This document shows positions 12,326 through 23,629 of a DNA stretch of 64,000 nucleotides, one piece after another. The DNA lies in contig JALJCO010009074.1 in NCBI GenBank assembly GCA_023101725.1, forward strand, positions 806,001 through 870,000, read 5' to 3'. Position 1 is the first letter of the stretch. The number at the start of each line of letters is the position of its first letter. The stretch comes from Atherinomorus stipes (lineage: Eukaryota > Chordata > Actinopteri > Atheriniformes > Atherinidae). The notes below the pieces were generated by a model. The model made no database searches. It saw nothing but the letters and a program-made list of their open reading frames with translations, and was not told the origin of the DNA. The translations under genes and the position numbers were made by a program.

Positions 12326-12760
12326 TTAGCCTGACACACCAGCCTGACTAACAAGTCAGTCTGGGCAGTTGGTGGCTCGGTGAGCGGCTGATTTCAAATT
12401 CGAGCCGAGAGGCAGGACTAACAGGAACAAAGTGAACCGGAGAGAACCAATCAGAAACATCTTTTTGTCAGAGGAAAGCCCTCAGAGCAGCAAGTTATTG
12501 CAGTTTTAAGGACATGTGCAGCTCTTTTACGACATCAGAAAGGGCGTTGTTAAATCATCGCTCCTCTTCAGCCGCCATCTTGACTGTTAAGGTAAGAGAA
12601 CTGAGTCTCTGAAAAAGACTTACTATCTCAGAGAACTGTCTCCAGCGCTGTGATTGGTCCGGTCAATTCTTTAATGAAGTGGAAGTCAGTCTCCAACTGA
12701 CTTGCTGTGTATCTCATACAACTGACACACTCGCGTCAGTCAGGCTGGCATGCCAGGAAA
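12326..12760. mobile_element. hAT-type MITE, 435 bp
   Basis: Flanked by a perfect 8-bp duplication GTGAAGTG (12318-12325, 12761-12768). Inverted ends: TTAGCCTGACACACCAGCC at the left and GGCTGGCATGCCAGGAAA at the right. No coding capacity. Confidence 0.85.
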
Positions 12761-12768
12761 GTGAAGTG

Positions 12769-13775
12769 ACTCCACCCCTTCTTTTGCATAACTCCTCCCA
12801 CTTCCAAATTTAGGAAAATGCCAGAAACTGCAAGGTGCGAGAGGGGCAGGGCAGTGATCAGGAAGTGGAACTCACAAGAAGAAATGATTGAATGGCAGCT
12901 TGTGACATAGATTAGCTAGTTCCAGACGTTGACAGTTTTAGAGTGTAAACTTTTAGAGAGACACTCAGATCATGGTAGTGGCAACATGCTGTAGCATATC
13001 TGGCAGCTGCCATAAAGTTGGCCAGAACCTACCAAAGCAGCTGCTGGAAGTGCCACAGCCTGTTGCTGCTACCACAATTTGAGCCGTCTGTCTCTCCGAA
13101 AGCTTGTAAAAGTCTACAAATCAGAAACGAGCTAATCCATGTCAAACGATAAGTTCACATATGCGTCGCCGTCGGTGAGCACAGTTTCTATGCCTGCAAG
13201 GTGAGGACCTGCTGTTTTTGCATCTGGAAAAATTGGTCTTTTCTTTTTATTTAAAAAGTGATGTAATGGAGCACAAAATACGCTTCTATATCTTGTTTGA
13301 CAGTGTGAACACACCAAATGCGATTTGGGTGTCAAGGGTGTCAGGTTTACGTGCAAAGTTTATGGCTGACGCCATAGGTGACGTTGAAAACCCTGCGGCG
13401 TGTTACGCGCATCGGGCGTGGCGCGTTTAGTTGCGTTTGCGTTTTGAGATTTTGAGTGTTTGATGTGCGTTACTCGTGTCACAGCCGGCAGATGCCGGTG
13501 TTGGAAAATCTGAACTTTGCCATCTTGACGCGGGGCGTCAACCAACTCACCAACTCGTCAACCAACGAGCAACTCAATGTCATGACGCAGACACATTTTA
13601 TGACAGGACGGGAAACACCAAGAAAAACCAGGAATATCTCCTCTCTCTCTGAAGACAGAGGAGGATAAACTGTGATCTGCTGGGATCTACTGGGCTTATT
13701 AATGCTGTCCTGCATCGGGACAACGGGACGTCAAACTGGGCCGGATCAGGCAACTGAAAGCGCCCGTCGTCAGCG
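12769..13775. other. Intronic stretch, possible CpG-rich repeat
   Basis: CpG-rich words at 13320-13560 (GTGTGAACACACCAAATGCG) recall fish MITE sequence, but ends are not defined. No gene. Confidence 0.4.
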
Positions 13776-14042
13776 CTCCTTCATTTCACCAATGTTTTGT
13801 TTCAAAACATTAGTTGGACCCCTCGCGAGCCCGAAGTGGCTTTGAGTTGCTTATTTGTGGTGATTCGACCTTATTAACAGACATTTACCTGCTATTGTGT
13901 CGCATAACAGTGACATCATCTAAGCAATTGCAGTAAAAATGTCTGTAAATAAGGATGGATCATCCAAAAAAAAAAAGCCACTTCAAGCTGCTTCGAGATC
14001 ACAGGGGGATCCAACTAATGTTTCATTGGTGAAATGAAGGAG
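13776..14042. mobile_element. Small MITE with inverted ends
   Basis: CTCCTTCATTTCACCAATG at the left and its complement CATTGGTGAAATGAAGGAG at the right. The next blocks (ATTAGTTGGA.CCC) are also inverted. No clear target duplication. Confidence 0.7.
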
Positions 14043-17000
14043 TTTGTGGCAGACAATGCCTTATTTAGAGGCTATGCGAGGTTGCCCGCATCACTTACAT
14101 TATATTGGACATACGCTGATCTTGAGTGGATCTAAATATCTCCTGAAGGTATTCAAGTTACAGCAAAACTGTCTGAGTAAATAAATGTATTTCATGCTAG
14201 GTCCAGGTTGGAAAAAAAAAACAAAAAAAAACTTCCCCTTTCATTTAAAATGCTTTCATCTTAAATTATTTTTCGTTATTAAGAACAAATCACTGCAGAA
14301 ATTTTATGGAGACTTAGTTGAAAGTCTTTGTAATTACTGAATTCTTGTTGGACACTATGAATAAGATAAATATCACTCTAGGCTTTAGTAGCATGCAACA
14401 TGACATACAGTATCACACATATGATAAAGACCCTGGTCTAATTAACAACATTACACAAGCACACTGAGCATGATGAAGGTAGGACAGTGTGCTGCACTGA
14501 GTACAGGAAATAGTTAATGTAGCGTAATGATTTGACAAATAAATAGTGTTTCACAGGATATCATCAGTAAATGAATTATTTTCCCCATCTCCACAGGAGT
14601 TTGACACATTAAAAATCTGCTTATTTGCTCTCTTCTTCAGAACAAATTGAGAGGATCAATACTGCACTAATATCAATCCCTTATATGGCATGCTTTGATC
14701 AGCAGCTGTCTAAAGACACACAGTATGTAGGGAAACCCTTTTACACGTTGGCTGTGTCTCTGGAGATAAAAAAAGAAGAACCTGCCATTCCTATTCAGCT
14801 TAGATTTTGTTCATTTTGAGTTTACCTTCAACACTTTCCTTTTTGAAACTTTAGCAAAGTAATGCATTTCTTGACACAAGAAGCACAGGAGCACATGATA
14901 AGATTTCAGACAAGTAAAGAAAGTAACTCAGCAGCATCTCTGTTTTCCTGATATTTTAGAGCAGAGCAGGTATTTCTGGAGTAAGTGGGGATTTAAAGTC
15001 TCCCACTGATGGTTTTCTGAACCAACCAAGATACATTTCCTCTCTGAAATGATATAAAGAGCATCTAACGGGGGCGCCACAACAATTGCCATGACAACAA
15101 TGATTACTCATCCTCAAACAAGTAAAACGACAATGAATAACATCTAATCAGGCTCAACGCACTGAAGGTGTGATTATGCACACTGATGCTTCTTCACTGC
15201 TTCATGCAAACCATCTCTGTCTCTCTCTGTCTCTCAAAGTGCTCGGGGCAGAATGATTAATTTGCAACTATTGATTCCTCAAGAATGTGGGAGGCATTGA
15301 AAGAGAGCAAGCAAGGGGAGGAGGGAGCATCCAGTATTCTGAGTAGCACCTCGCTGCAGCTCTCGCCTCCAGTGTTTCATTTAAGAAAAAGCCACTGAGT
15401 GCAGAGTTTGGATCTGCAAAATCGGCCCCATCCATTCCTATCTCTTTCGCTCGTGTTTTTCTTCGTCTTCCACCTCCTTCTTTTCATCCTTCCCTATTTT
15501 CCTGTCTTTTTTCTTCCCTTTACTTCCCTCCTGCCCCAGCCTCCTCTGCTGTCTAATTTATCTGTGAATATTCAACAAATGCCTGAGTGTTTGGCAACAA
15601 GCAGGAAGGAACTGCAGGCAGGAGGAGAGGGGGTATAGGGGGAAGGAGGGAGTGTGAAGTGCTTAGAAAAACAAAAATAAAGAAATATATTTAAACTCTG
15701 AGTTCATAAACTCTTTAGTTCTATTAATACACTGAAACCAAGAGACCAGGTTGGAGTTTTTCTAAAACACTGATTTAACGGTAAGGTTTCAATAATCAGT
15801 CGATAACGTTGACTATAAATTTAATTACACAAAATTTCATTGTCAATGCTTCATATCATAAATGCTTGTAAAGACTTTGGCAATAAAACACTGGGCCAGG
15901 TATCTGAACACCGTCCTTACCAACCATGGCTCTTCAGACAGTATGAGAACTCCCAACACTACGCAAAAGACTGCAACGCAACGAGAGTTGCTGGGGGAAG
16001 TACTGTCATTATGTGCATTTTCAGCCAATGAAGAACAGCTCAAGCCCAATGGTGTTGCAACATGATCAGAGTCCGTTTCTCATTATTTTATGCAACCTTG
16101 GTTTTGATAACTTTTCTCCAATAGAGTTGTTTAACTTGAACTTCTTGGTGGTTTGATGAAGTTTAAACCATTAGTAAAAGTGACTTTAGCGGTTTTCAGA
16201 AACGGGAGCTGAACAGCTTACAGTAGCTAACAGTAGCTAACAGTAGGGCAGTTGCTCATATTAACTGGGCTTAACTGCCACATCTCAGCAGGGCTTTTGC
16301 AACTTATCATGTTAATAATTGATAACTGTCAGGACATAACGTCAGCGATGTCTTTGATGTAATCAAGTACATTTCTGCTCCAAATGCACAACAAGCGTAC
16401 TTGCGTCCTGTTGTTGTCGGAAGTCTGTACTTGCGACATGTTCAAACTAGCAAGTACACAAATAAGTATTTAACGTACTTGGTATTGAGAAACATCCAGA
16501 GTGAAGACAAGACAAGTTTGGGAGTATCTCAAGTTAAAGTATCAAAACAGGTGAAATGTACAGTACAGTCTGTCATGCACAGTTGGCAAACCAAGGCAAC
16601 ACGACAGTCATGCAGGAGCGAAACAAAAGCCTTCTGCATGGCTTCCAGCATTTTGGATGAGTCGTTACCATTACCGAATGTTTTTGTTTACCTTATGAAA
16701 AATAGGTTATGTACTTCAGGATGGCATTCAGAATGATGGAGTCCCTGGAAGAAGCGCTTTCCAACACGCCGTCCAAGGACACCAAGAAGGGTGGGTACTC
16801 TGAACTGCCATTGGGTGCATAGCACAGACAACTGTTAAGACTTGTGCCCCCCCACCTGGATGTTGTAACAGGTTGTAGCTCAATATGTCAACTTGATCTT
16901 GTCTGATAAATGTATGTTCATGGTCTGAGCCATTGATGCTAACAGCTTCATTAGCAAACAAATTCTGGAAGCAATAGGCTGTTTAACCCGGTTATAGCCA

Positions 17001-17074
17001 ATAAGAATGAAGTCAGCTAGGTCGAGCCGGGTTGAGCATATCATTATCATATCCAATCCAGTAGGTAAATCTGT
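14043..17074. other. Intronic stretch, nothing certain
   Basis: Contains a pyrimidine tract at 15420-15545, a short ACAGTAGCTA tandem near 16218-16245 and CGTACTTG words near 16400. No gene recognised. Confidence 0.5.
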
Positions 17075-17400
17075 TCTCAGATCGGAGGCACTCCAGGGGG
17101 ACCCTGGAACCCAGGAGACCAGCTGGCACCCCAGAGCCCAAAACCCAGCCAGCTCACCACAGGGATGACCATGCATCCACCCAAGAGGCAGCGGGGGAAG
17201 AGATCAGCCAGCCAGACCATCCTGCAGCCATTAGGCACAGGCCCCAGGGGGCCAGGGACGGCAGGCACTGGCCCCCCAGAGGCAGACAGAGGGCAGGATC
17301 TAGGGTCTCATAAGCCCGATAGCCACCACCTCCCTCCCAATGCAGAGGGCATGCGCAATGCCCAGGAGGACCAGCCACCCAACATGATTTAGAACCCACC
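17075..17400. repeat. GC-rich, C-run-rich block, likely retroposon-derived
   Basis: Abrupt GC-rich island of CCCAG/GGCCCC-type words in AT-rich DNA, giving proline-rich or cysteine-rich frames in several phases. A similar but shorter block is at 61550-61680. Resembles GC-rich untranslated parts of fish retroposons; class uncertain. Confidence 0.45.
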
Positions 17401-20400
17401 CCAAGGCCCCAGTCAAGCCAATAAACCTTTTTTAAAAATTATTTTAACTTTTTCTCATGCTGGTGGCAACAGTAGTTTTCCCATATGCGTGAAAGGGGGT
17501 CAGGGTTACTGACTTAATAGCCCACACTTGCAAACATGCTTAGTATGTAGGAAATGTGTTAGTGGTTGAATATAATGTACAAGAAAGACACAGAAATGAT
17601 GATTTTATGTTTAACTTTACTTGTTGATTTTTATAGGTAGAATGCACCAAGGAAAGACTTTGTTTCAAGCAGCATAATACCAAACTGTAACCATTATTTA
17701 CAGTATTACAACCCAACTAAAATGAGCTGTGAGGGAAAGTAAGGAATTCTTGGACAATACTGCATCTGATGACATTTGAACTTTGTTTGCTGGTCCACTT
17801 TGTAACACCATCTTCCACCCACATCCCTGACACAAAATGAACATGTACTGTAGTTGTACAACCCAAACAGTTTTTTTGCTCTACATAATGTCACATGTTG
17901 CAATTATTGTAAAGAAAATGTAAGCATACACTTTCATTCTGTCACGTTTGCGGTTGCAGCATCATCATTATTATTGTTAATTATTTGGATTTAATGATAA
18001 ATGTACATAATGATCTTTTCATTAGATTGGCTCTAATTATTATTAATTGGCTTGAATGCAGTTATTATTAATTGGACTAATGTGGATTTGTTTTATGTGG
18101 ATACAACAAACTGGCTTGAATTGATGATGTGCTTTGAGGTGAATTTGTTATGAATTGGTGCTATACTAATAATGCAGAATGAACCGGTGAATTGCTATTA
18201 AATTGAAATTAAAAGTTTAAAATAATTTTCCACTTGTCCACAGAGTTAGACTGACATTAATAAAGCAACTTCACAAAGGTGCGACCTTTCGATAAGCCAT
18301 AAGTGTAGAAAGCGATAAGAAAGATATGTGAATTTTTAAAAGGCTTTTTTTTTAGCCAATAAAAGGAGGGAGGAGGGGGATTTTAATATATTTCAATACA
18401 TTTATTTAACAAAATAAAATCTGGAAATGATTTTAGTCTGTGAAGGTACCATACGAGTCTATATTTTTTGGCTGCTGAGCATTACGCCTTTACAAATAAA
18501 TGAGTAACAGCAAAAAAACATGCAGTCAGAAACATCTACTGTGATGTAAAGAAAGTGACAGTGACTGCACAGTCAGCACTTAATGGATGTCGCATGTTGT
18601 AACAGCTCATTATATCACAATGAGGGTTTACAACAATGTTGATACAGGCATATGAATTCATTTCTTACACACAAACAAAAACTGTTCCTTTAAAGCAAAA
18701 TTGTTCCTGCATGTGTCACCTGTCGGTCAGTGAGTCAGAACAGCCAAACACAAGCAGGCCGAGTGGCTGGAGGCCATTTTGTGTCCACATGTTTGTGTGC
18801 CTGCACTGACCTGAACTTTGAGGAGGCGTCAGGAAATCGCTGAATTGTTTCACTTATCCTAACTGAACTTGTGTGCTGCAGGACCTGCTGTAGGGAAGAG
18901 GCTCCCTGTTCCATCAAAACAGCACAATCAGTCAAAACCATGCTGTGTGTATGAATGAAATACATTCAGACTGTAATACTGAGCTGTTTTCTTGGGGATT
19001 TTTTTTTTTTTATGTAAGATGCTTTTTATTAGTTTGCAAATAATTCAAGGAAAAATATGGCCTTGTGGATGAGATTATTGTGGCAAGGTACACAACGGAG
19101 GGCCTGGGCAGGATTCAATCCCCAGACTCCCGGGTGAGAGTCACGCGCCCTGACCAGTCAGCCAAAGGGAAATCCCTGTGTCCAAGTAGCCAGAGTGTAT
19201 GATCACTCAGAGGTATAGTGACAGGATTGTCAACTGCCACATTATCAAAGATAACCTAAATAATATAGATGGAAAGAATGATGATGAAAAACAAACAAAG
19301 AAAGCTGAGATAAACTGCTTTATAGGCCATTCTCTTCCAGATATGGCTAAAAATGAGTTGCAGGCTGACTTGCTTTTTAAAAGAAGAGGCATTTCTAAGT
19401 GGGTGCATCTGTATAACAAAATTCTCAAAGCCTTGGCACTATTTGGCTCTTTCCTCTGATGTTCCCAGAGTTTATTTATTTAACTCTTCTTGTACTGTAA
19501 GTCTGCCTAATGAAGCAATTCTTCACCTCAAAATTTTTTTGTATCATTTGCAAAATTCCTGCCACAAAATATGCACCAGTTATTTGTTTTTCCATTCATT
19601 CGTTGCTCATTCATCTTCTCTGTATGGCAGGATTTAAGCACAAATGTTTGGCTTTGTTGCAGATCCAATGAACAAAATAGAAGAGTGAGAATGAAACAGC
19701 TGAAAGTAACTTTAACAAACTGGGGAACAATGGATGAGCATACCCGCAGCGTGTGAACAACACAAATCTCATTGTTACATTTACACACCATCAAACACCA
19801 CCACCTGCCCAACACAACCACAGTCTTTTACTGGGTCATTTAGCAGCTGCAGTTGATCAATGAGTAGTTAAACATCTGAGTAACTGATTCACTCTACAAG
19901 CACTTACAGTATGTCTCCCTGTGACTCTGATTCAGTCCTGCAGCAGGGAGCTGCACATCTCAACCTCAGCTCATACTTGATTTTTTTCTAGTTCCATCTA
20001 GTTTCCATTACTGACAACCATTCAGTGTACTGTTTGCCTGTAGAAAATACTTTCTACCCAAGTCTGTTGGTATCATCTGGTCTTATGACAAGTGTCAAGA
20101 GATAATTTTTGGTTTGCATTTTAACTCCCGACTAAACCAAATGTGCCAGCTGAGACCACTATAAGGTTATTTTGAGAATGAAAAAAAGAAAAGGGAAAGG
20201 CCAAAAGCTAATCAGCTAATTTGATTGCTCTGAGCTCATATGTCTGTATACCATTTCCTCTGCATGCACAAGCCTTTGAGTGTAGCATTGCAAGGGCAGA
20301 AGGATCACTTCTGTCTAACACTCAACTACTAATTATAGTAATCACCAACGTACTTGCCCTCTTTCTGCTTTACGGGTTACGACTGATCATTTAATCATGC

Positions 20401-20683
20401 TGAGAGCTGACATAATTGACACGAAAAGAAACAAAAGTTCAGCCCATTTCTAATCAAATCCTCTCAGACATTTCTGATTGTGAAATTTGTAGTTTTAAAT
20501 GGGAATCTCAACTGACATCACAGGAGGGGACGTATTTCTCTCTCAGGTGCTACATAATGCCTTGGTTTTATTTTACATATGAAGTAAACTTATAACATCT
20601 ATATACTGATATTGATGTGCAACATCAACATATTTCTGAGGTAAAAAATTATGACCAATTCTCATCAAAGTTCAATTAAGAGA
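17401..20683. other. Intronic stretch with the tRNA-like remnant, otherwise nothing recognised
   Basis: AT-rich; besides 19095-19175 no defined element or gene was seen. Confidence 0.5.
19095..19175 (-). repeat. tRNA-like sequence, probably SINE head or tRNA pseudogene
   Basis: The minus strand has an A-box match (TGGCTGACTGG), the loop CTCTCAC as in glutamate tRNA, and a B box with one change (GATTGAATC). The acceptor arm does not pair, so a functional tRNA gene is not claimed. Confidence 0.45.
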
Positions 20684-20687
20684 TTAA

Positions 20688-21150
20688 AGGGACTACTGTA
20701 GAGGCAGGAATTACGAAAGAATAAACAATCATGTCCAGTTTTTTAAATACTTATGGGTGATGAAGTGTTAAAAACCAAAAAGATGGAGCCGTTGCCTTGA
20801 ACAGGCTGTGTGCTGCGTAAAGCACTGCAATTCGATCGCCGAATTTCCCGCGCTGTCCTGCGGATGTGATGTCAAATGACACTGCATCTGCGTCCCCGAC
20901 AGTTTTGATACAGGAAGAAGACGGTCGTGGTAAATTCAAACACTGTAAGCGATAGTTATGGATTCTTCTGCCATCAGCAAATGATCCAGATCAACTGAAA
21001 GACACTAAAAAGTGCAACTACGAAGAAAAAGGTTAGTAAACAACATTATAGCTTCAGTTTGTGCACGTTCCCGTGACGGGTTGGCTCGTGGCTGCAGTTA
21101 CCTAAAGCGCCAGTCATGAGTTTCATTTCTTAATCTTGTCTCTAGTCCCT
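20688..21150. mobile_element. TTAA-flanked T2/Kolobok-like MITE, family F
   Basis: Flanked by TTAA (20684-20687, 21151-21154). Ends AGGGACTACTGTAGAG and TCTCTAGTCCCT are inverted repeats. Single copy in this window, no coding capacity. Confidence 0.82.
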
Positions 21151-21372
21151 TTAACAGTCTTTGGTGTGGATTTGTTTAGATATTTAGGACAGTAGCCACA
21201 ACCTGCTAAATGTTTCTGATTTACTTAGTGAGAGAGAACTGCTCATCTGACTGACCCCGAGCAAAAAGTTGTTTATTTAAGTGTACTATGCTTATACCTT
21301 TTTTATACTAAAACTGAGGGAGTATACTTGTAGTTTACTTTTTATATAGTATATTTTGTATACGGTACTTAA

Positions 21373-22206
21373 AGGCACATGCCACCCCTGGGTGAAATTG
21401 AGCCTCCCCCTCAGTCCCCTGAGTTGGACAAGTGGGCAGAAGTGTTTTCTAGCCGACCCAGTCATTCTCTGAATCTGGCAGCACTGACTTTAGCTTAGCT
21501 TAGCATAGTACCTATTGACTACTGCGTAGTCAGTCCTCTGATGTGAAATCGGCTTGTTATTTGTACTCAATCAGAATGTTTCGGGTCACAAAACATAACT
21601 GGAAAAAATCCCAAGTTAATTATGGGCCTTTTCCATTGCAGCTGCACGGGGCACAGTACAGAACGAGACGACCAGGACGGTTTTTGTTTCCACACAGGAG
21701 AAGCAGTAGTCTACTACCTGGAAGTGGGGGGAGTAGGCACGGTCGAGACTGCCGTGACATCACTGGCGTGCCACGCGGTGGTCAGTAAAGCAAAAACAAC
21801 AATGGAGGCATTGGATGATATGGAGGTGTTACTGCTGTTGTTGTTTTCTCTGTGGCTTGTAGTCACCAAAAACAGAGCCAGATATTTTTAGAAGAGGCGA
21901 GGCGAAACACATATGATGCGTATGACGACAATTTCCTTTGACCAATCAGTGGAGAGCCGTCAGGTGCGTCACGTTTTGTGACGGTTCAGCATGGTTAGAG
22001 CTAGCTCTGAAACGGGTGCAGGAAATCGTAATGGCTCGTAACGGGTTTTCCCAGAGGAAACACAAATAAAGTATGCTGTGCCATATGGAAGGGTTAAGAA
22101 AATGTGCAGTGGAAAAGGCCCATTAGTTCACTTTCGCCAAGTGGTGCGAGTTGGAAACACCAGATTTCAGCAACTATGCTCAGCTAAGCTAAAGCTAAAG
22201 TCAGAA
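21373..22206. repeat. Dispersed repeat family G, copy 2 (host of the Harbinger MITE)
   Basis: Starts after TTAA (21369-21372) with AGGCACATGCCACCC. Blocks such as CAGTCATTCTCTGAATCTGG are shared with 1598-1860. The distal part of the body is in opposite orientation relative to that copy. No clear right end. Confidence 0.7.
21623..22122. mobile_element. PIF/Harbinger-type MITE, 500 bp, nested in a dispersed repeat
   Basis: Ends TGGGCCTTTTCCATTGCA and GCAGTGGAAAAGGCCCA are inverted repeats, flanked by TTA (21620-21622, 22123-22125). A related repeat at 1711-1850 carries the uninterrupted site with a single TTA, which confirms the boundaries. Frames inside have no recognisable domain. Confidence 0.9.
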
Positions 22207-22286
22207 TAGTAAAGAAGAATAGTATAGTGAAGCATACTTAGCTTATATTTTAAAGTAACTATAATGAAATTCTAAGACTACATTAA

Positions 22287-22868
22287 AGACCCACAACGGA
22301 ACTTTTAGCATCTTTCTCAGTGACGCGACCTCTATCGGCGGCTAAACTAGCATCCATCTTGCATCGTATCTGTACTGTGATTCACTCCAGCCAGTAAAAG
22401 ACAGTCTTGTCTTGACTCTTGTTCTGTCCCTTCCTATCTTTCTTTTCCTCTCTTCCTCTGGTAATGTTTCCTTGCGTTTCTTTGCCGAATCTGACATGAT
22501 GCATGTTCAAAACACCCGCGGTGTTCATATCTGGTTCATATCTGTTTGCTAGCACATGACGCATTGCATAACCCAGTGTTTCCCAATCCTGGTCCTCAAG
22601 GACCCCTGCCCTGCTGGTTTTAAGATGTTCCTACTTTAACACACCTCACTCGGATGAAAGGCTCGTTAGCAGGCTTGCAAAGAACTTGATGAGCAGTTCA
22701 GTTGATCTGATTCAGGTTTAGTGGAGTTGGAAACCTGGAATACATGCAGGGCGGGGGTCCCTGAGGAACAGGATTGGGAAACTGGCATAACCAAGTATCT
22801 GGCGCTGCAACTTCACAGCTGCATCCCAGATGCAAAAGTGACATAGTGCAGTTCCTGAGCCCCAGGAC
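22287..22868. mobile_element. MITE family C, copy 4, interrupted by a hAT MITE and 3' truncated
   Basis: Left TTAA at 22283-22286, then AGACCCACAACGGAACTTTT. The family C body runs to 22565, is interrupted by the hAT-type element at 22574-22784 plus its duplicated target, resumes at 22793, and loses similarity near 22868. Confidence 0.78.
22574..22784. mobile_element. hAT-type MITE, 211 bp, perfect 8-bp target duplication
   Basis: Starts CAGTGTTTCCCAATCC and ends GGATTGGGAAACTG. Both sides carry GCATAACC (22566-22573 and 22785-22792), a perfect 8-bp duplication typical of hAT transposition. Inserted inside family C copy 4. Too small to code for anything. Confidence 0.93.
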
Positions 22869-22987
22869 GTTTCTTGGTCAAGTTTGACCCACCACCGATA
22901 AAGATGGCAGCAGCTTTTGAACACAATAAAATAGTTAATATAAATAGTATGCTACAAGTAACTTGTTTAGTAAACTTACAAGTATAC

Positions 22988-23629
22988 TTAAAGGTCAAAG
23001 CTAGGGTTGGCAATGTTGGAAAAACAGTTCAAGCAAGCAAACACCACCTGAAACCACACATTCAGAGTGCAGGAACGTTCACGCATATTGTTTACGAGCA
23101 GGTTGGCGAAGATAACTGATAACAGCTGAGTGAATAACTCGTTAATTTGCTGGTAAACAGCCGACGAACCCCTTTCCTAAAAGCTTTAACTAGCTCACCT
23201 CCAACTCCTTCTGCAGTATAAGAGTTCATACTGCAAATGTCAGCGCCTCCAAGACTTGATCCTCATCTGTTTTTTGTTGTTGCCGTTGTTGTTGTTGTTG
23301 TTTTGTATTGTTACAGGAGCAGTTAGCAGTCCATTAGCCATATTTGTTTACAGTGAGCAGTGCACATTGGGAGGGGGAAGAGGGGACGGACAGAGACGAG
23401 ACATAAAGACATCGATAGGTTCTCAGTCTGAATGACCAATTCCTGCGTTTTGTTGCAGGTGGCAGAGGTTGATCAGAGTTTTTACAGACCTGCAGTTCTC
23501 ACAGAGGTCTGACTTTTTTTCTTCCTTTTTATGAACACATGATGTATTGAATACTGTCAGGATGGGAGGATCATTTCACCCAGTATAACAAAAAGTGTTT
23601 CTGAACAGAATTACCAACTCTGGCTTTAA
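22988..23629. mobile_element. TTAA-flanked MITE, family D, copy 1
   Basis: Left TTAA at 22988-22991, then AGGTCAAAGCTAGGGTTGG; the right end is CCAACTCTGGCT before TTAA (23626-23629). The body matches 33173-33536 (block GGCAATGTTGGAAAAAC). Contains a TTG microsatellite near 23277-23303. Confidence 0.78.

Noticed and set aside
19095..19175. Functional tRNA-Glu gene on the minus strand
   Set aside because: Loop and boxes are tRNA-like but the acceptor stem does not pair; kept only as a remnant.
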